This document shows, piece by piece, positions 18,237 to 26,098 of a stretch of DNA of 45,069 bases (its first letter is position 1; every line of letters begins with the position of its first letter). The position numbers were made by a program, and so were the translations under genes. The notes under the pieces are model-generated. The model searched no databases and had not been told where the DNA came from. It worked only from the letters and a program-made list of their open reading frames with translations. Source of the stretch: Paracoccaceae bacterium (lineage in GTDB: Bacteria; Pseudomonadota; Alphaproteobacteria; Rhodobacterales; Rhodobacteraceae); NCBI GenBank assembly GCA_947476475.1, contig CANJQT010000018.1, positions 1 to 45,069 on the forward strand, written 5' to 3'.

Positions 18237-18638
18237 ATGCGGCCCTGGCACATTTTGGCGGTTTTCCTGCTGTGCCTGCCATGGCCGCTTCGTGCTGAGG
18301 AGACGATCGACGTGCCATCTGGCCAGCCTGTAACCTTCCTGGATGTGGTGCGCGAGGCGCCCGGACCAGAGGGCCTGACCTATCGGTTCAGGTTCATTGC
18401 GCCGTCGATTGCGCGTGAAGGCGGTACGATTGACAGCGAACAGGCACTGGAGGACATGGCGGCATTGTGCGAAAGCTACGCGCTTCCGCGTCTCGCTGCT
18501 CTGGGGCCGCAGCCGAGCCAGATCATCATCAGCCTTGCGGACCGGTCGATCCCTTTTGGTCAGCCGGACCCACAGGCCACGCAGTTCTTTGAAGCCTTCC
18601 GCCCTGAAGGTTCGGGCTGCATATGGGAGGGATTCTGA
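18237..18638 (+). CDS. Exported protein, DUF6497-type
   Basis: A 133-residue protein with a clear signal peptide (MRPWHILAVFLLCLPWPLRA, cleavage expected after about residue 20). The mature part has two cysteines (in ALCESYALPR and SGCIWEGF) that could form a disulfide, and a pattern VTFLDVVRE..YRFRFIAPSI. It resembles what I remember as DUF6497, found beside pccB in Rhodobacteraceae and sometimes mislabelled acetolactate synthase. GGAGAGAG lies just upstream, and it starts only 12 bases after pccB, so it is cotranscribed with it. Its function is unknown; periplasmic location makes a direct role in carboxylation unlikely. Confidence 0.8.
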   Translation: MRPWHILAVFLLCLPWPLRAEETIDVPSGQPVTFLDVVREAPGPEGLTYRFRFIAPSIAREGGTIDSEQALEDMAALCESYALPRLAALGPQPSQIIISLADRSIPFGQPDPQATQFFEAFRPEGSGCIWEGF

Positions 18639-18669
18639 AAATGAATCAATATCTTGGGGTCAGTTTTGG

Positions 18670-18683
18670 CCGCACCTGTGCGG
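18670..18683. promoter_or_regulatory. Palindrome CCGCAC-CT-GTGCGG
   Basis: Two 6-bp inverted arms around a 2-base centre lie 10 bases before the 28-residue open frame. As RNA the loop would be too tight unless the inner pairs open, so a protein-binding site is as likely as a hairpin. Confidence 0.3.
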
Positions 18684-18692
18684 TTGGTGCAA

Positions 18693-18779
18693 ATGAGTCA
18701 CATACTGACAACTTCGACGGGAATGGTTTTCCTTGGGCTGATCGCTCTGTTATTGTGTTTGTGGGTCGGAAAGATCTGA
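18693..18779 (+). CDS. Possible 28-residue single-pass membrane peptide
   Basis: ATG to TGA gives a 28-residue peptide of which about residues 11-25 (MVFLGLIALLLCLWV) are strongly hydrophobic, ending in GKI. Composition like this is unusual for random GC-rich sequence and resembles small bacterial membrane proteins. It lies 54 bases after the DUF6497-type gene and 70 bases before a tiny lipoprotein gene, on the same strand. No good ribosome-binding sequence is visible, which is the main argument against it. Function, if any, is unknown. Confidence 0.35.
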   Translation: MSHILTTSTGMVFLGLIALLLCLWVGKI

Positions 18780-18849
18780 CGCCGAACAAAAAACCAGAGC
18801 AGGCGGGGGCTACAAGTAACCCAACCGCCTTTGAGAGCAGGAGAATACC

Positions 18850-18978
18850 ATGTCCAAGCACATCCTCTTCGCGGCAGTTCTTGTCGCCTTCGTCGCTGCT
18901 TGCGCGAAAAAAGAAGAGACCGTCTACGTTGAGCAGCCGGTCACCGAAGAACCGGTCTACACCGGCAAACTCAACTGA
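18850..18978 (+). CDS. 42-residue lipoprotein
   Basis: ATG at 18850 with AGGAG (18839-18843) 6 bases upstream encodes a 42-residue protein. It begins MSKHILFAAVLVAFVAAC, a compact signal peptide with lipobox VAAC and the lipidated cysteine at 18. The mature part is only about 25 residues, KKEE then VYVEQPVTEEPVYTGKLN, acidic and proline-rich. This looks like entericidin-sized lipoproteins, though the sequence is different. It sits within the pccB-pccA interval on the same strand, followed by a strong GC hairpin. Signal peptide and Shine-Dalgarno make it likely to be real; the function is unknown. Confidence 0.78.
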   Translation: MSKHILFAAVLVAFVAACAKKEETVYVEQPVTEEPVYTGKLN

Positions 18979-18996
18979 TCTGAACTATGTGTCCTG

Positions 18997-19022
18997 CCGG
19001 GTCCGGGTTTTCCCGGTCCCGG
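18997..19022 (+). other. Strong GC hairpin without a T run
   Basis: CCGGG-T-CCGGG (18997-19007), loop TTTT, CCCGG-T-CCCGG (19012-19022): ten G-C pairs with one T-T mismatch. No T run follows, so it is more likely an mRNA-stabilising or processing hairpin than an intrinsic terminator. It lies just after the 42-residue lipoprotein gene. Confidence 0.6.
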
Positions 19023-19056
19023 TCCGCTGTGCGGCCCATGACCGGAGGGCAGGCAC

Positions 19057-19413
19057 ATGCTGAAGCACCGCGGCTTTCCTGGCCGCCTTCCCGGAACCGA
19101 TTATCAGTTTGTCATTCGTCGTGCGAGCCATGCCAAGGGCGTCACGAAACTGGTTGCGCGGGAACGGTTCCGCGATCGTGCACCTGCTGACAAACGCGCT
19201 GATGCCGGCTTCATGGCCGCCCTATGGGAGTGTTTTGGCGAAGAGCCATTCGAGCGCGGCAATCTGGATGCCGGGCGCCTGTCTTGGCTGCTGGGGCGCG
19301 AGGTGGTGCCCGCGGAAGATCCGTTTGACCCGGAAAGCTATGAGGCACTTCTTCAAATTGACGTGAAGCGCGCCCGCGCCTCTTTCCCCGAAGTGTTCGG
19401 CGAGGGGGAGTAA
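19057..19413 (+). CDS. Unknown soluble protein in the pcc cluster
   Basis: A 118-residue protein without signal peptide or membrane segment. It opens MLKHRGFPGRLPGTDYQFVIRRASH, is basic in the first 45 residues (RRASHAKGVTKLVARERFRDR) and acidic towards the end (DPFDPESYEALLQIDVKRA...GEGE). GGAGGG lies 8 bases before the ATG, supporting the start. I do not recognise a family. Its place between pccB and pccA, on the same strand, suggests a link with propionyl-CoA metabolism or simple co-inheritance. A terminator follows at 19587. Confidence 0.72.
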   Translation: MLKHRGFPGRLPGTDYQFVIRRASHAKGVTKLVARERFRDRAPADKRADAGFMAALWECFGEEPFERGNLDAGRLSWLLGREVVPAEDPFDPESYEALLQIDVKRARASFPEVFGEGE

Positions 19414-19586
19414 GCATGTTCCCGCCCAAGCGGCACCCACTTTGGCGGCTTGCTGCCGACGGTCCGAGTGGCCGGGAGTTTGCGTTTGCGCGGCAGCTTC
19501 GGTTGGCCCAGATTGCCAATCAGGCTTTCGGTTCATGCACACTGGCAGCCTGTGTTTTCGTTAATCGTTACCCTTCCCCTTCTGGG
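19414..19586. other. Non-coding gap before terminator
   Basis: Between the 118-residue protein gene and the terminator I see no convincing gene. An open frame starting MFPPKRHPL at 19416 runs through the terminator, the next promoter and the following lipoprotein gene in another frame, so it is taken as a chance frame. The segment may be 3' untranslated RNA. Confidence 0.5.
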
Positions 19587-19618
19587 CGGCCTGATCCTTT
19601 TGGGGTCAGGCCGTTTTT
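19587..19618 (+). terminator. Rho-independent terminator
   Basis: CGGCCTGATCC (19587-19597), loop TTTT, GGGGTCAGGCCG (19602-19613), then TTTTTATTT. The long stem, with one small distortion, and the T run make a standard terminator. It should end the pccB transcript upstream of the small lipoprotein gene. Confidence 0.85.
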
Positions 19619-19694
19619 ATTTGATCTGGCTCGGCGGAGCGTTGCCGACGATGTGGGGGAGCACAGTTTGCGCTTTTCGGCCTTCGTGAGCGGA

Positions 19695-19700
19695 TATAAT
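19695..19700 (+). promoter_or_regulatory. TATAAT -10 box for the 71-residue lipoprotein gene
   Basis: A consensus TATAAT lies 39 bases before the ATG at 19739, soon after the terminator. The -35 is less clear; TTTTCG (19674-19679) at 15 bases or TTGCGC (19668-19673) at 21 are the only candidates. The placement suggests the lipoprotein gene has its own promoter. Confidence 0.5.
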
Positions 19701-19738
19701 GTGATGCTCACAAGAAACTCTATCGGAGGCCGAGCAAT

Positions 19739-19954
19739 ATGTTCAAATTCAAACTCCTGGCCAGCATGGCTGTGTTGGTCGCACTTGCAGGCTGCGTCCA
19801 AGGCAATGGCCGTGGCATCAACGCAAACTGCACGCTTATGGGTGCTGCGGGTGGCGCGGCACTTGGCGCAGTCACGGAAAATGATCTTGCGACCAGTGCC
19901 ATTCTTGGCGGTGTCGCAGGTGCTGCCGCTGGCAATGCAGGCATGTGCAACTGA
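19739..19954 (+). CDS. Small glycine-rich lipoprotein
   Basis: A 71-residue lipoprotein beginning MFKFKLLASMAVLVALAGC, a signal peptide with lipobox LAGC and cysteine 19. The mature part holds MGAAGGAALGAV and ILGGVAGAAAGNAG, glycine/alanine-rich segments like the glycine-zipper motifs of small outer-membrane lipoproteins (OsmB or SmpA-like architecture). GGAGGC precedes the ATG by 9 bases. It has its own -10 box and is bounded by terminators on both sides, so it appears to be a monocistronic unit placed inside the pcc cluster. Likely envelope-located; role unknown. Confidence 0.85.
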   Translation: MFKFKLLASMAVLVALAGCVQGNGRGINANCTLMGAAGGAALGAVTENDLATSAILGGVAGAAAGNAGMCN

Positions 19955-19997
19955 TACAAATGCCCTGACCGCGCGCGGTCGGGTTCAAACACCATTG

Positions 19998-20035
19998 AAA
20001 GCCATCGGGGCCTCTGCCCCGGTGGCTTTTTCTTT
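19998..20035 (+). terminator. Rho-independent terminator just before pccA
   Basis: AAAGCCATCGGGG (19998-20010), loop CCTCTG, CCCCGGTGGCTTT (20017-20029), followed by TTTCTTTT. The stem has one G-T wobble. It ends the lipoprotein transcript 21 bases before the pccA start, leaving no room for a separate pccA promoter. Confidence 0.85.
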
Positions 20036-20056
20036 TGCCTGAGGGGAAGACGAGCG

Positions 20057-22057
20057 ATGTTCAAGAAGATCCTGATTGCCAACCGGGGCGAGATTGCCTG
20101 CCGTGTGATCAAGACGGCGCGCAAAATGGGGATCAGGACGGTCGCCGTCTTTTCCGACGCGGATCGCAATGCGCTGCATGTGAAGATGGCCGATGAAGCG
20201 GTGCATATCGGCCCGCCGCCTGCAAACCAGTCCTATATCGTGATCGACAAGATCATGGAGGCTGTCCGCCAGACGGGGGCCGAAGCGGTGCATCCGGGGT
20301 ATGGCTTTCTAAGCGAAAACATGAACTTTGCCGCAGCTCTTGAGCGGGAAGGCGTAGTGTTCGTCGGGCCGCCGAGCCCCGCGATCGAAGCGATGGGCGA
20401 CAAGATCACTTCGAAGAAGATTGCTCAGGAGGCGGGGGTGTCCACGGTTCCGGGCTATATGGGCCTGATCGCCGATGCGGACGAGGCGGTGAAAATCGCG
20501 GGGCAGGTCGGCTATCCGGTGATGATCAAGGCCTCTGCCGGGGGTGGCGGCAAAGGGATGCGGATCGCCTGGAACGATGCGGAGGCGCGCGAGGGCTTTC
20601 AGTCGTCAAAGAACGAGGCGGCGGCAAGTTTTGGCGACGACCGGATATTCATCGAAAAATTCGTGACGCAACCGCGCCATATCGAAATCCAGGTGCTGGC
20701 CGATAAACACGGCAACTACGTCTACCTGCATGAGCGGGAATGCAGCATTCAGCGGCGAAATCAGAAAGTGATCGAGGAAGCGCCTTCGCCGTTCCTTGAC
20801 GAGGCGACCCGCCGCGCGATGGGCGAACAGGCCTGCGCATTGGCGAAAGCGGTGGGCTACACCAGCGCGGGTACGGTCGAGTTCATCGTTGATGGCAATC
20901 GCAACTTTTATTTCCTTGAAATGAATACACGCTTGCAGGTTGAGCATCCGGTCACCGAACTGATCACCGGTGTTGACCTTGTCGAACAGATGATCCGCGT
21001 TGCGGCGGGTGAAAAGCTGCCCTTTGCCCAGAAGGATCTGAAGATCAACGGCTGGGCAATTGAATCCCGTCTTTACGCCGAAGATCCCTACCGCAATTTT
21101 CTGCCCTCGATCGGTCGTCTGACCCGCTACCGCCCCCCGGCGGAAGTGGCGACCGCCACCCATGTCGTGCGCAACGATACCGGCGTCTTTGAGGGTGGCG
21201 AGATCAGCATGTATTACGATCCGATGATCGCCAAGCTGTGCACGTGGGGGCCGGACCGGGCGAGTGCCGTGGAAAACATGCGTGTGGCGCTGGACAGTTT
21301 CGAGGTGGAGGGGATCGGCCACAACCTGCCTTTCTGTTCGGCGGTCATGGACCATCCGCGCTTTGCGAGTGGCGATATCACGACAGCCTTCATCGCCGAG
21401 GAATACCCCGACGGCTTCGCAGGTGCGGTTCTGGATGAGCCAATGTTGCGGCGGATCGCGGCATCGACCGCAGCGATGAACCGGGTCGCGGAAATCCGCC
21501 GGACCCGGATCACCGGCACGCTAGGCAATCATGAACGCCATGTCGGAGATGACTGGGTGGTCACGCTGCAAGGGACGGAATTCGCTGTAAGGATTTCGGC
21601 GGACAAGCAGGGGGCCACGGTAACTTTCGCGGATGGCGGACGCCACAGGGTTACCTCTGACTGGTTACCCGGTCAGCCACTGGCACGGCTGGATGTGGAT
21701 GGCAGGGCGGTGGTTCTGAAGGTTGGCAAGATTTCGGGCGGCTTCCGGGTCCGCACCCGTGGCGCGGACCTCAAGGTGCATGTCCGCACTCCGCGCCAGG
21801 CAGAATTGGCAAAACTGATGCCGGAAAAGCTGCCCCCAGACACGTCGCGCTTCCTTCTCTGCCCGATGCCAGGGCTCATCGTGAAGATTGCCGTCGAGGA
21901 AGGGCAGGAGGTGCAGGAAGGTCAGGCGCTTGCCACCGTCGAAGCGATGAAGATGGAGAACATCCTGAAGGCCGAACGCAGGGGCGTGGTCAGAAAGATC
22001 AACGCGGCTCCGGGTGCCAGCCTGCGGGTTGATGATGTGATCATGGAATTCGAGTGA
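20057..22057 (+). CDS. pccA: Propionyl-CoA carboxylase alpha subunit (biotin carboxylase and carrier)
   Basis: PccA carboxylates its own biotin using ATP and bicarbonate; PccB then transfers the group to propionyl-CoA. The 666-residue product starts with the biotin-carboxylase module [18 protein letters not shown]. The ATP-grasp glycine loop GGGGKGMR lies near 161-168, with [14 protein letters not shown] near 290-305. A middle domain (about 450-590) fits the BT domain that contacts PccB. The carrier domain ends in EAMKMEN with biotinylated K632, 34 residues from the C-terminus, as usual. mcm follows after 10 bases, so those two are cotranscribed. A terminator lies immediately upstream. Confidence 0.97.
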   Translation: MFKKILIANRGEIACRVIKTARKMGIRTVAVFSDADRNALHVKMADEAVHIGPPPANQSYIVIDKIMEAVRQTGAEAVHPGYGFLSENMNFAAALEREGVVFVGPPSPAIEAMGDKITSKKIAQEAGVSTVPGYMGLIADADEAVKIAGQVGYPVMIKASAGGGGKGMRIAWNDAEAREGFQSSKNEAAASFGDDRIFIEKFVTQPRHIEIQVLADKHGNYVYLHERECSIQRRNQKVIEEAPSPFLDEATRRAMGEQACALAKAVGYTSAGTVEFIVDGNRNFYFLEMNTRLQVEHPVTELITGVDLVEQMIRVAAGEKLPFAQKDLKINGWAIESRLYAEDPYRNFLPSIGRLTRYRPPAEVATATHVVRNDTGVFEGGEISMYYDPMIAKLCTWGPDRASAVENMRVALDSFEVEGIGHNLPFCSAVMDHPRFASGDITTAFIAEEYPDGFAGAVLDEPMLRRIAASTAAMNRVAEIRRTRITGTLGNHERHVGDDWVVTLQGTEFAVRISADKQGATVTFADGGRHRVTSDWLPGQPLARLDVDGRAVVLKVGKISGGFRVRTRGADLKVHVRTPRQAELAKLMPEKLPPDTSRFLLCPMPGLIVKIAVEEGQEVQEGQALATVEAMKMENILKAERRGVVRKINAAPGASLRVDDVIMEFE

Positions 22058-22067
22058 GGGCGCGGAA

Positions 22068-24197
22068 ATGACGGACAAGATGGACAACTGGCGCGCCCTT
22101 GTGGGCAAGGAACTGAAGGGCAAGACGCCCGAGGATCTGACCTGGAACACGCTTGAAGGTATTCCGGTCAAGCCGCTCTATACCAAGGCCGACGCAGATG
22201 GGCTGGACCACATGGGATCCTTGCCGGGGCTTGCGCCCTTTACGCGCGGGGTTCGGGCCAGCATGTATGCGGGCCGCCCATGGACGATCCGGCAATATGC
22301 GGGCTTTTCAACCGCCGAGGAAAGCAACGCCTTCTACCGCAGGAACCTTGCGGCTGGGCAGCAGGGCGTGTCGGTCGCCTTTGATCTTGCCACCCACCGG
22401 GGCTATGACAGTGACCATCCGCGGGTGGTGGGCGATGTTGGCAAGGCTGGGGTCGCCATCGACAGCGTCGAGGACATGAAGATCCTGTTCGACGGGATTC
22501 CGCTGGATCAGGTTTCGGTTTCCATGACCATGAATGGTGCTGTGATCCCGGTTCTGGCCAGCTTCATCGTCGCGGGCGAGGAGCAGGGCGTGGATCGCAG
22601 CCTTCTGTCGGGCACCATCCAGAATGACATCCTCAAGGAATTCATGGTGCGGAACACTTATATCTATCCGCCCGAACCCAGCATGAGGATCGTCGCTGAC
22701 ATCATTGAATATACGGCAAAAGAGATGCCCAAGTTCAATTCGATCTCGATTTCCGGCTATCATATGCAGGAGGCGGGCGCCAATCTGGTGCAGGAACTGG
22801 GCTATACGCTGGCCGATGGGCGCGAATATGTGAAAACCGCAATCAAACGCGGCATGAACGTCGATGAATTCGCGGGCCGCCTGTCGTTCTTCTTTGCCAT
22901 TGGCATGAATTTCTTCATGGAGGCCGCGAAACTGCGCGCAGCGCGGCTGCTTTGGCACCGGATCATGACGGAATTCGGCGCAAAGAAGACCTCAAGCCTG
23001 ATGTTGCGCACCCATTGCCAGACCTCGGGTGTGTCGTTGCAGGAAAAAGATCCCTACAACAACGTCATCCGCACCGCCTATGAGGCGATGTCTGCGGTTC
23101 TGGGCGGGACACAGTCGCTTCATACCAACGCGCTTGATGAGGCGATGGCGCTACCCACCGAATTCTCTGCACGAATTGCGCGCAATACGCAGTTGATCTT
23201 GCAGGAAGAAACCGGGGTGACGAAGGTCGTCGATCCTTTGGCCGGGTCTTACTATGTTGAAAGCCTGACCGCCCAGTTGGCCGAAGAGGCATGGAAGCTG
23301 ATCGAAGAGGTCGAGGCGATGGGCGGTATGACCAAGGCCGTGGCCACAGGGATGCCGAAGATGCGGATCGAGGAATCGGCCGCCCGGCGTCAGGCGATGA
23401 TAGACCGGGGCGAAGAAGTCGTGGTGGGGGTGAACAAATACAAGCCCACACGGTCTGATCCGGTCGAAATTCTGGACGTGGACAATATGGCGGTACGCGA
23501 CAGCCAGATCGTGCGCCTGAATCAGATCCGTGCGACCCGCGATACAAAAGCCTGCGAGGCGGCGCTGGCAGAGCTGGAGTTCCGTGCCGGTCATGGCGGC
23601 AATCTTCTGGAAGCGGCGGTTGCGGCGGCACGCGCGCGCGCCAGTGTGGGGGAAATCAGCATGGCGATGGAAAAAATCTTTGGCCGTCACCGGGCCGAGG
23701 TGAAAACCTTGGCGGGCGTTTATGGCAGCGCCTACGAAGGCGACGAGGGTTTTGCCCAGATCCAGAAGGATGTCGAGGCCTTTGCCGAGGAAGAAGGCCG
23801 CCGCCCGCGCATGCTGGTTGTCAAGATGGGCCAGGATGGGCACGACCGGGGCGCCAAGGTGATTGCCACCGCTTTCGCCGACATCGGCTTTGATGTCGAT
23901 GTGGGGCCGCTGTTTCAGACCCCCGAGGAAGCAGCACAGGATGCCATCGACAATGATGTGCATGTGGTGGGGATTTCGTCGCAGGCCGCCGGGCACAAGA
24001 CGCTTGCCCCGAAGCTGGTCGAGGCGCTGGCTGCTGCGGGTGCCGGTGATATCATCGTGATTTGCGGCGGCGTCATTCCCCAGCAGGATTATGACTTCCT
24101 GAAAAAGGCAGGCGTGAAGGCGATCTTCGGGCCGGGGACGAACATTCCCGAAGCCGCGAAGGATATTCTGGCCTTGATCCGTCAGGCGCGGCGCTGA
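22068..24197 (+). CDS. mcm: Methylmalonyl-CoA mutase
   Basis: An adenosylcobalamin enzyme that rearranges (R)-methylmalonyl-CoA to succinyl-CoA, completing propionyl-CoA assimilation. The 709-residue single-chain form contains the substrate barrel ([18 protein letters not shown], then [21 protein letters not shown]) and a C-terminal cobalamin domain. That domain has the base-off motif D590-x-H592-xx-G595 in [10 protein letters not shown], with the [14 protein letters not shown] and [11 protein letters not shown] segments after it. The gene is 10 bases downstream of pccA. The epimerase and the MeaB/ArgK-type chaperone GTPase are not in the window. The element copy at 24207 follows its stop. 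Confidence 0.97.
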   Translation: MTDKMDNWRALVGKELKGKTPEDLTWNTLEGIPVKPLYTKADADGLDHMGSLPGLAPFTRGVRASMYAGRPWTIRQYAGFSTAEESNAFYRRNLAAGQQGVSVAFDLATHRGYDSDHPRVVGDVGKAGVAIDSVEDMKILFDGIPLDQVSVSMTMNGAVIPVLASFIVAGEEQGVDRSLLSGTIQNDILKEFMVRNTYIYPPEPSMRIVADIIEYTAKEMPKFNSISISGYHMQEAGANLVQELGYTLADGREYVKTAIKRGMNVDEFAGRLSFFFAIGMNFFMEAAKLRAARLLWHRIMTEFGAKKTSSLMLRTHCQTSGVSLQEKDPYNNVIRTAYEAMSAVLGGTQSLHTNALDEAMALPTEFSARIARNTQLILQEETGVTKVVDPLAGSYYVESLTAQLAEEAWKLIEEVEAMGGMTKAVATGMPKMRIEESAARRQAMIDRGEEVVVGVNKYKPTRSDPVEILDVDNMAVRDSQIVRLNQIRATRDTKACEAALAELEFRAGHGGNLLEAAVAAARARASVGEISMAMEKIFGRHRAEVKTLAGVYGSAYEGDEGFAQIQKDVEAFAEEEGRRPRMLVVKMGQDGHDRGAKVIATAFADIGFDVDVGPLFQTPEEAAQDAIDNDVHVVGISSQAAGHKTLAPKLVEALAAAGAGDIIVICGGVIPQQDYDFLKKAGVKAIFGPGTNIPEAAKDILALIRQARR

Positions 24198-24206
24198 ACA
24201 GGGCAG

Positions 24207-24260
24207 CCGGGGGTTTCACACCCCCGGACCCCCGTGGAGTATTTGGGCCAAGATGAAAGG
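24207..24260 (+). repeat. Intergenic hairpin plus GTGGAGTATTT element, copy 2
   Basis: CCGGGGGT (24207-24214), loop TTCAC, ACCCCCGG (24220-24227), then CCCCCGTGGAGTATTTGGG and CCAAGATGAAAGG. The stem differs in sequence from the copy at 6699 but the layout and the GGAxTATTT...CA-GA-AAA tail are shared. The final GAAAGG may serve as ribosome-binding site for the next gene. Confidence 0.6.
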
Positions 24261-24268
24261 GCCAATCC

Positions 24269-24877
24269 TTGTGGACGCTGGACCATATTGCAGTTGCTGC
24301 CAACACGCTTGAGGAGGGTGTGGCCCATGTTGAAGCCGCGCTAGGCGTTGCGTTGGCGGGCGGCGGCAAACACGCCCATATGTCCACCCACAACCGGCTT
24401 CTTGGCCTTGGCCCCTCGGACTACCTGGAAGTAATCGCGGTCGATCCGGATGCGCCGCCGGTGGCCCATCCGCGGTGGTTCCGGCTGGATGAGTTTTCTG
24501 GAGCCCCGCGACTGACCAACTGGATTTGCCGGGTTCCTGATCTGGATGCTGCGTTGGCAATTGCCCCGAAGGCGGCGGGGCGGGCGCTCGATCTGGCGCG
24601 AGGGGATTTTCGCTGGCGGATGGGGGTGCCGGCCGATGGGCGCCTGCCGTTTGACGATTGCTATCCGGCACTGATCGAATGGCTGGGCAGGTTGGTGCCG
24701 CAGGACCGGCTGCCGGACAGCGGGTGCCGCCTGACCCGCCTTGAGGTCGCGCATCCGCAGGCGGCAGAGATTGCCGCCTTGTTGCCGCTGGCAGATCCGC
24801 GCGTGATCTTCACGGCCGGGCACCCGGCGCTGAGGGCACAGTTTGCGACTCCGCACGGGCCAAGGGTGCTGGAATGA
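24269..24877 (+). CDS. VOC-family / glyoxalase-like domain protein
   Basis: A 202-residue protein beginning LDHIAVAANTLEEGVAHVEAAL, a vicinal-oxygen-chelate first strand with a metal-type histidine at position 6. HAHMSTHNRLLGLG and DYLEVIAVDP follow; this matches the glyoxalase-like family PF13468 rather than a dioxygenase. The start is TTG with GAAAGG eight bases upstream, contributed by the preceding repeat element; the nearby ATG at 24253 is out of frame. Its stop overlaps the start of the acetyltransferase gene in ATGA. It is not a typical methylmalonyl-CoA epimerase (that is about 135 residues), despite its place after mcm. Function unknown. Confidence 0.78.
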   Translation: MWTLDHIAVAANTLEEGVAHVEAALGVALAGGGKHAHMSTHNRLLGLGPSDYLEVIAVDPDAPPVAHPRWFRLDEFSGAPRLTNWICRVPDLDAALAIAPKAAGRALDLARGDFRWRMGVPADGRLPFDDCYPALIEWLGRLVPQDRLPDSGCRLTRLEVAHPQAAEIAALLPLADPRVIFTAGHPALRAQFATPHGPRVLE

Positions 24878-25362
24878 TCCTGCGGCCCGCTGCGCCAAGC
24901 GACCATCCGGCCATACTTGCGCTGTGGAATCCGCTGATCCGCGAGACGACCATCACTTTTTCGTCCGAAGAAAAGACCCCGCAAAGCCTTTCCGTCCTGA
25001 TTGCGGCCCGTCGCGAGTCTGGGCAGGAGTTTCTGATTTGCGAAGCCGATGGTGTGCTGCTGGGCTTTGCGACCTATGCGCAATTTCGAGGCGGGAACGG
25101 CTATGTCAGGGCCATGGAGCATACGATCGTTCTGGCGGAAGCTGCCCGGGGGCGGGGGATCGGGCGGCTTTTGATGACGGCCATCGAGGATCACGCGCGT
25201 CGAGGCGGTGCCCACACGCTGTTCGCGGGGGTGTCGGGCGAAAACCCTGCCGCTGTCGCGTTTCATGAGGCCATGGGCTTTCGCGCGCTGGCGCGGATAC
25301 CTGAGGTGGGTTTCAAGTTCGGGCGGTGGCTGGATCTGGTGTTGCTCATGAAGTTTCTGTGA
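24874..25362 (+). CDS. GNAT-family N-acetyltransferase (phosphinothricin-type)
   Basis: A 162-residue acetyl-CoA-dependent N-acetyltransferase. The acetyl-CoA pyrophosphate loop RGRGIG is at residues 92-97, preceded by the YVRAMEHTIVLAEAA strand and followed by GVSGENPAAVAFHEAMGF, a pattern close to phosphinothricin and methionine-derivative acetyltransferases. Its ATG overlaps the stop of the VOC-family gene, so they are coupled. The natural substrate is probably a small amine or amino-acid analogue; sequence does not settle it. Start is decided by the overlap. Confidence 0.88.
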   Translation: MILRPAAPSDHPAILALWNPLIRETTITFSSEEKTPQSLSVLIAARRESGQEFLICEADGVLLGFATYAQFRGGNGYVRAMEHTIVLAEAARGRGIGRLLMTAIEDHARRGGAHTLFAGVSGENPAAVAFHEAMGFRALARIPEVGFKFGRWLDLVLLMKFL

Positions 25363-25403
25363 CAGTGGCTGACAATCCTGCCTGCGCCCGCTAATGTTCC
25401 CCC

Positions 25404-26087
25404 ATGTCGATCTGGACCCGCATAACCGAGGCTATAGCCGCGCTTCGTCAAGGCGAGGGGCTGGGCGCTGTATTGGACAGGCTGAAAACCCCGCCGGAAC
25501 GCTCTGTCGCTTTTACCATCGCGGTGATTGCGCTGGGGGCCAAGTTGGCCAAGGCAGACGGTCAGGTGACGCGCGACGAGGTTCAGGTCTTTCGCACGGT
25601 GTTCACCATTGCCCCCGAGGAAGAGGCCAATGCTGCACAGGTGTTCAACCTTGCGCGCCAAGACGTGGCCGGTTTCGACTCCTATGCCCGCAAGATCGCG
25701 GCGATGTTCGGCCCCGGCAACCGCGTGCTGACCGACGTCGCCGAAGGGCTGTTTCACATTGCTTTGGCCAACGGAGAACTACACGCGGCCGAAGAGGCTT
25801 TCCTGCGCGAGGTTGTGTCGATCTTCGGGCTGGGTGATCGTTGCTATCGCAGTCTGCGGGCCCGCTTTGTGCCCGATGCGTTGCGCGATCCATATGATGT
25901 GCTGGGCGTTGCAGCCGATGCGCCGCTTTCCGAAGTGCGGGCGGCCTGGCGGCAAGCGGTCAAGGAAAGCCATCCGGACGGTATGGCCGCGCGCGGCCTG
26001 CCGGAAGAAGCCATCCGCCTGGCCGAGGACCGCTTGCGTGACGTGAATCGCGCCTGGGAAGAGATCAGTCGACAGGAAGCTGCCTGA
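25404..26087 (+). CDS. TerB-like / DnaJ-domain protein (DjlA-like, soluble)
   Basis: A 227-residue protein. Residues about 35-145 match the TerB-like helical domain of DjlA, with acidic pairs in KADGQVTRDEVQVFR and ANGELHAAEEAFLREV that suggest metal binding. Residues 162-225 form a J domain (DPYDVLGVAADAP) with the HPD tripeptide at 190-192, which stimulates Hsp70 ATPase. E. coli DjlA has an N-terminal membrane span; this protein has none, so it should be a soluble DnaK co-chaperone. It starts 41 bases after the acetyltransferase gene and is 11 bases before the next gene, suggesting an operon. Confidence 0.88.
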   Translation: MSIWTRITEAIAALRQGEGLGAVLDRLKTPPERSVAFTIAVIALGAKLAKADGQVTRDEVQVFRTVFTIAPEEEANAAQVFNLARQDVAGFDSYARKIAAMFGPGNRVLTDVAEGLFHIALANGELHAAEEAFLREVVSIFGLGDRCYRSLRARFVPDALRDPYDVLGVAADAPLSEVRAAWRQAVKESHPDGMAARGLPEEAIRLAEDRLRDVNRAWEEISRQEAA

Positions 26088-26098
26088 AAGGCGGGACA

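Noticed and set aside
18623-19063. 146-codon frame MGGILKMNQYLG...
   Set aside because: Overlaps the better-supported 42-residue lipoprotein gene in another frame and has low-complexity Ser/Arg-rich composition.
19416-20042. Long open frame MFPPKRHPL..., 208 codons
   Set aside because: It crosses a strong terminator, a TATAAT promoter and the whole 71-residue lipoprotein gene in another frame; no family resemblance and no clear Shine-Dalgarno.
24269-24877. Methylmalonyl-CoA epimerase call for the VOC protein after mcm
   Set aside because: Position is suggestive, but at 202 residues it is too long and its motifs follow the glyoxalase-like PF13468 pattern rather than the epimerase one.
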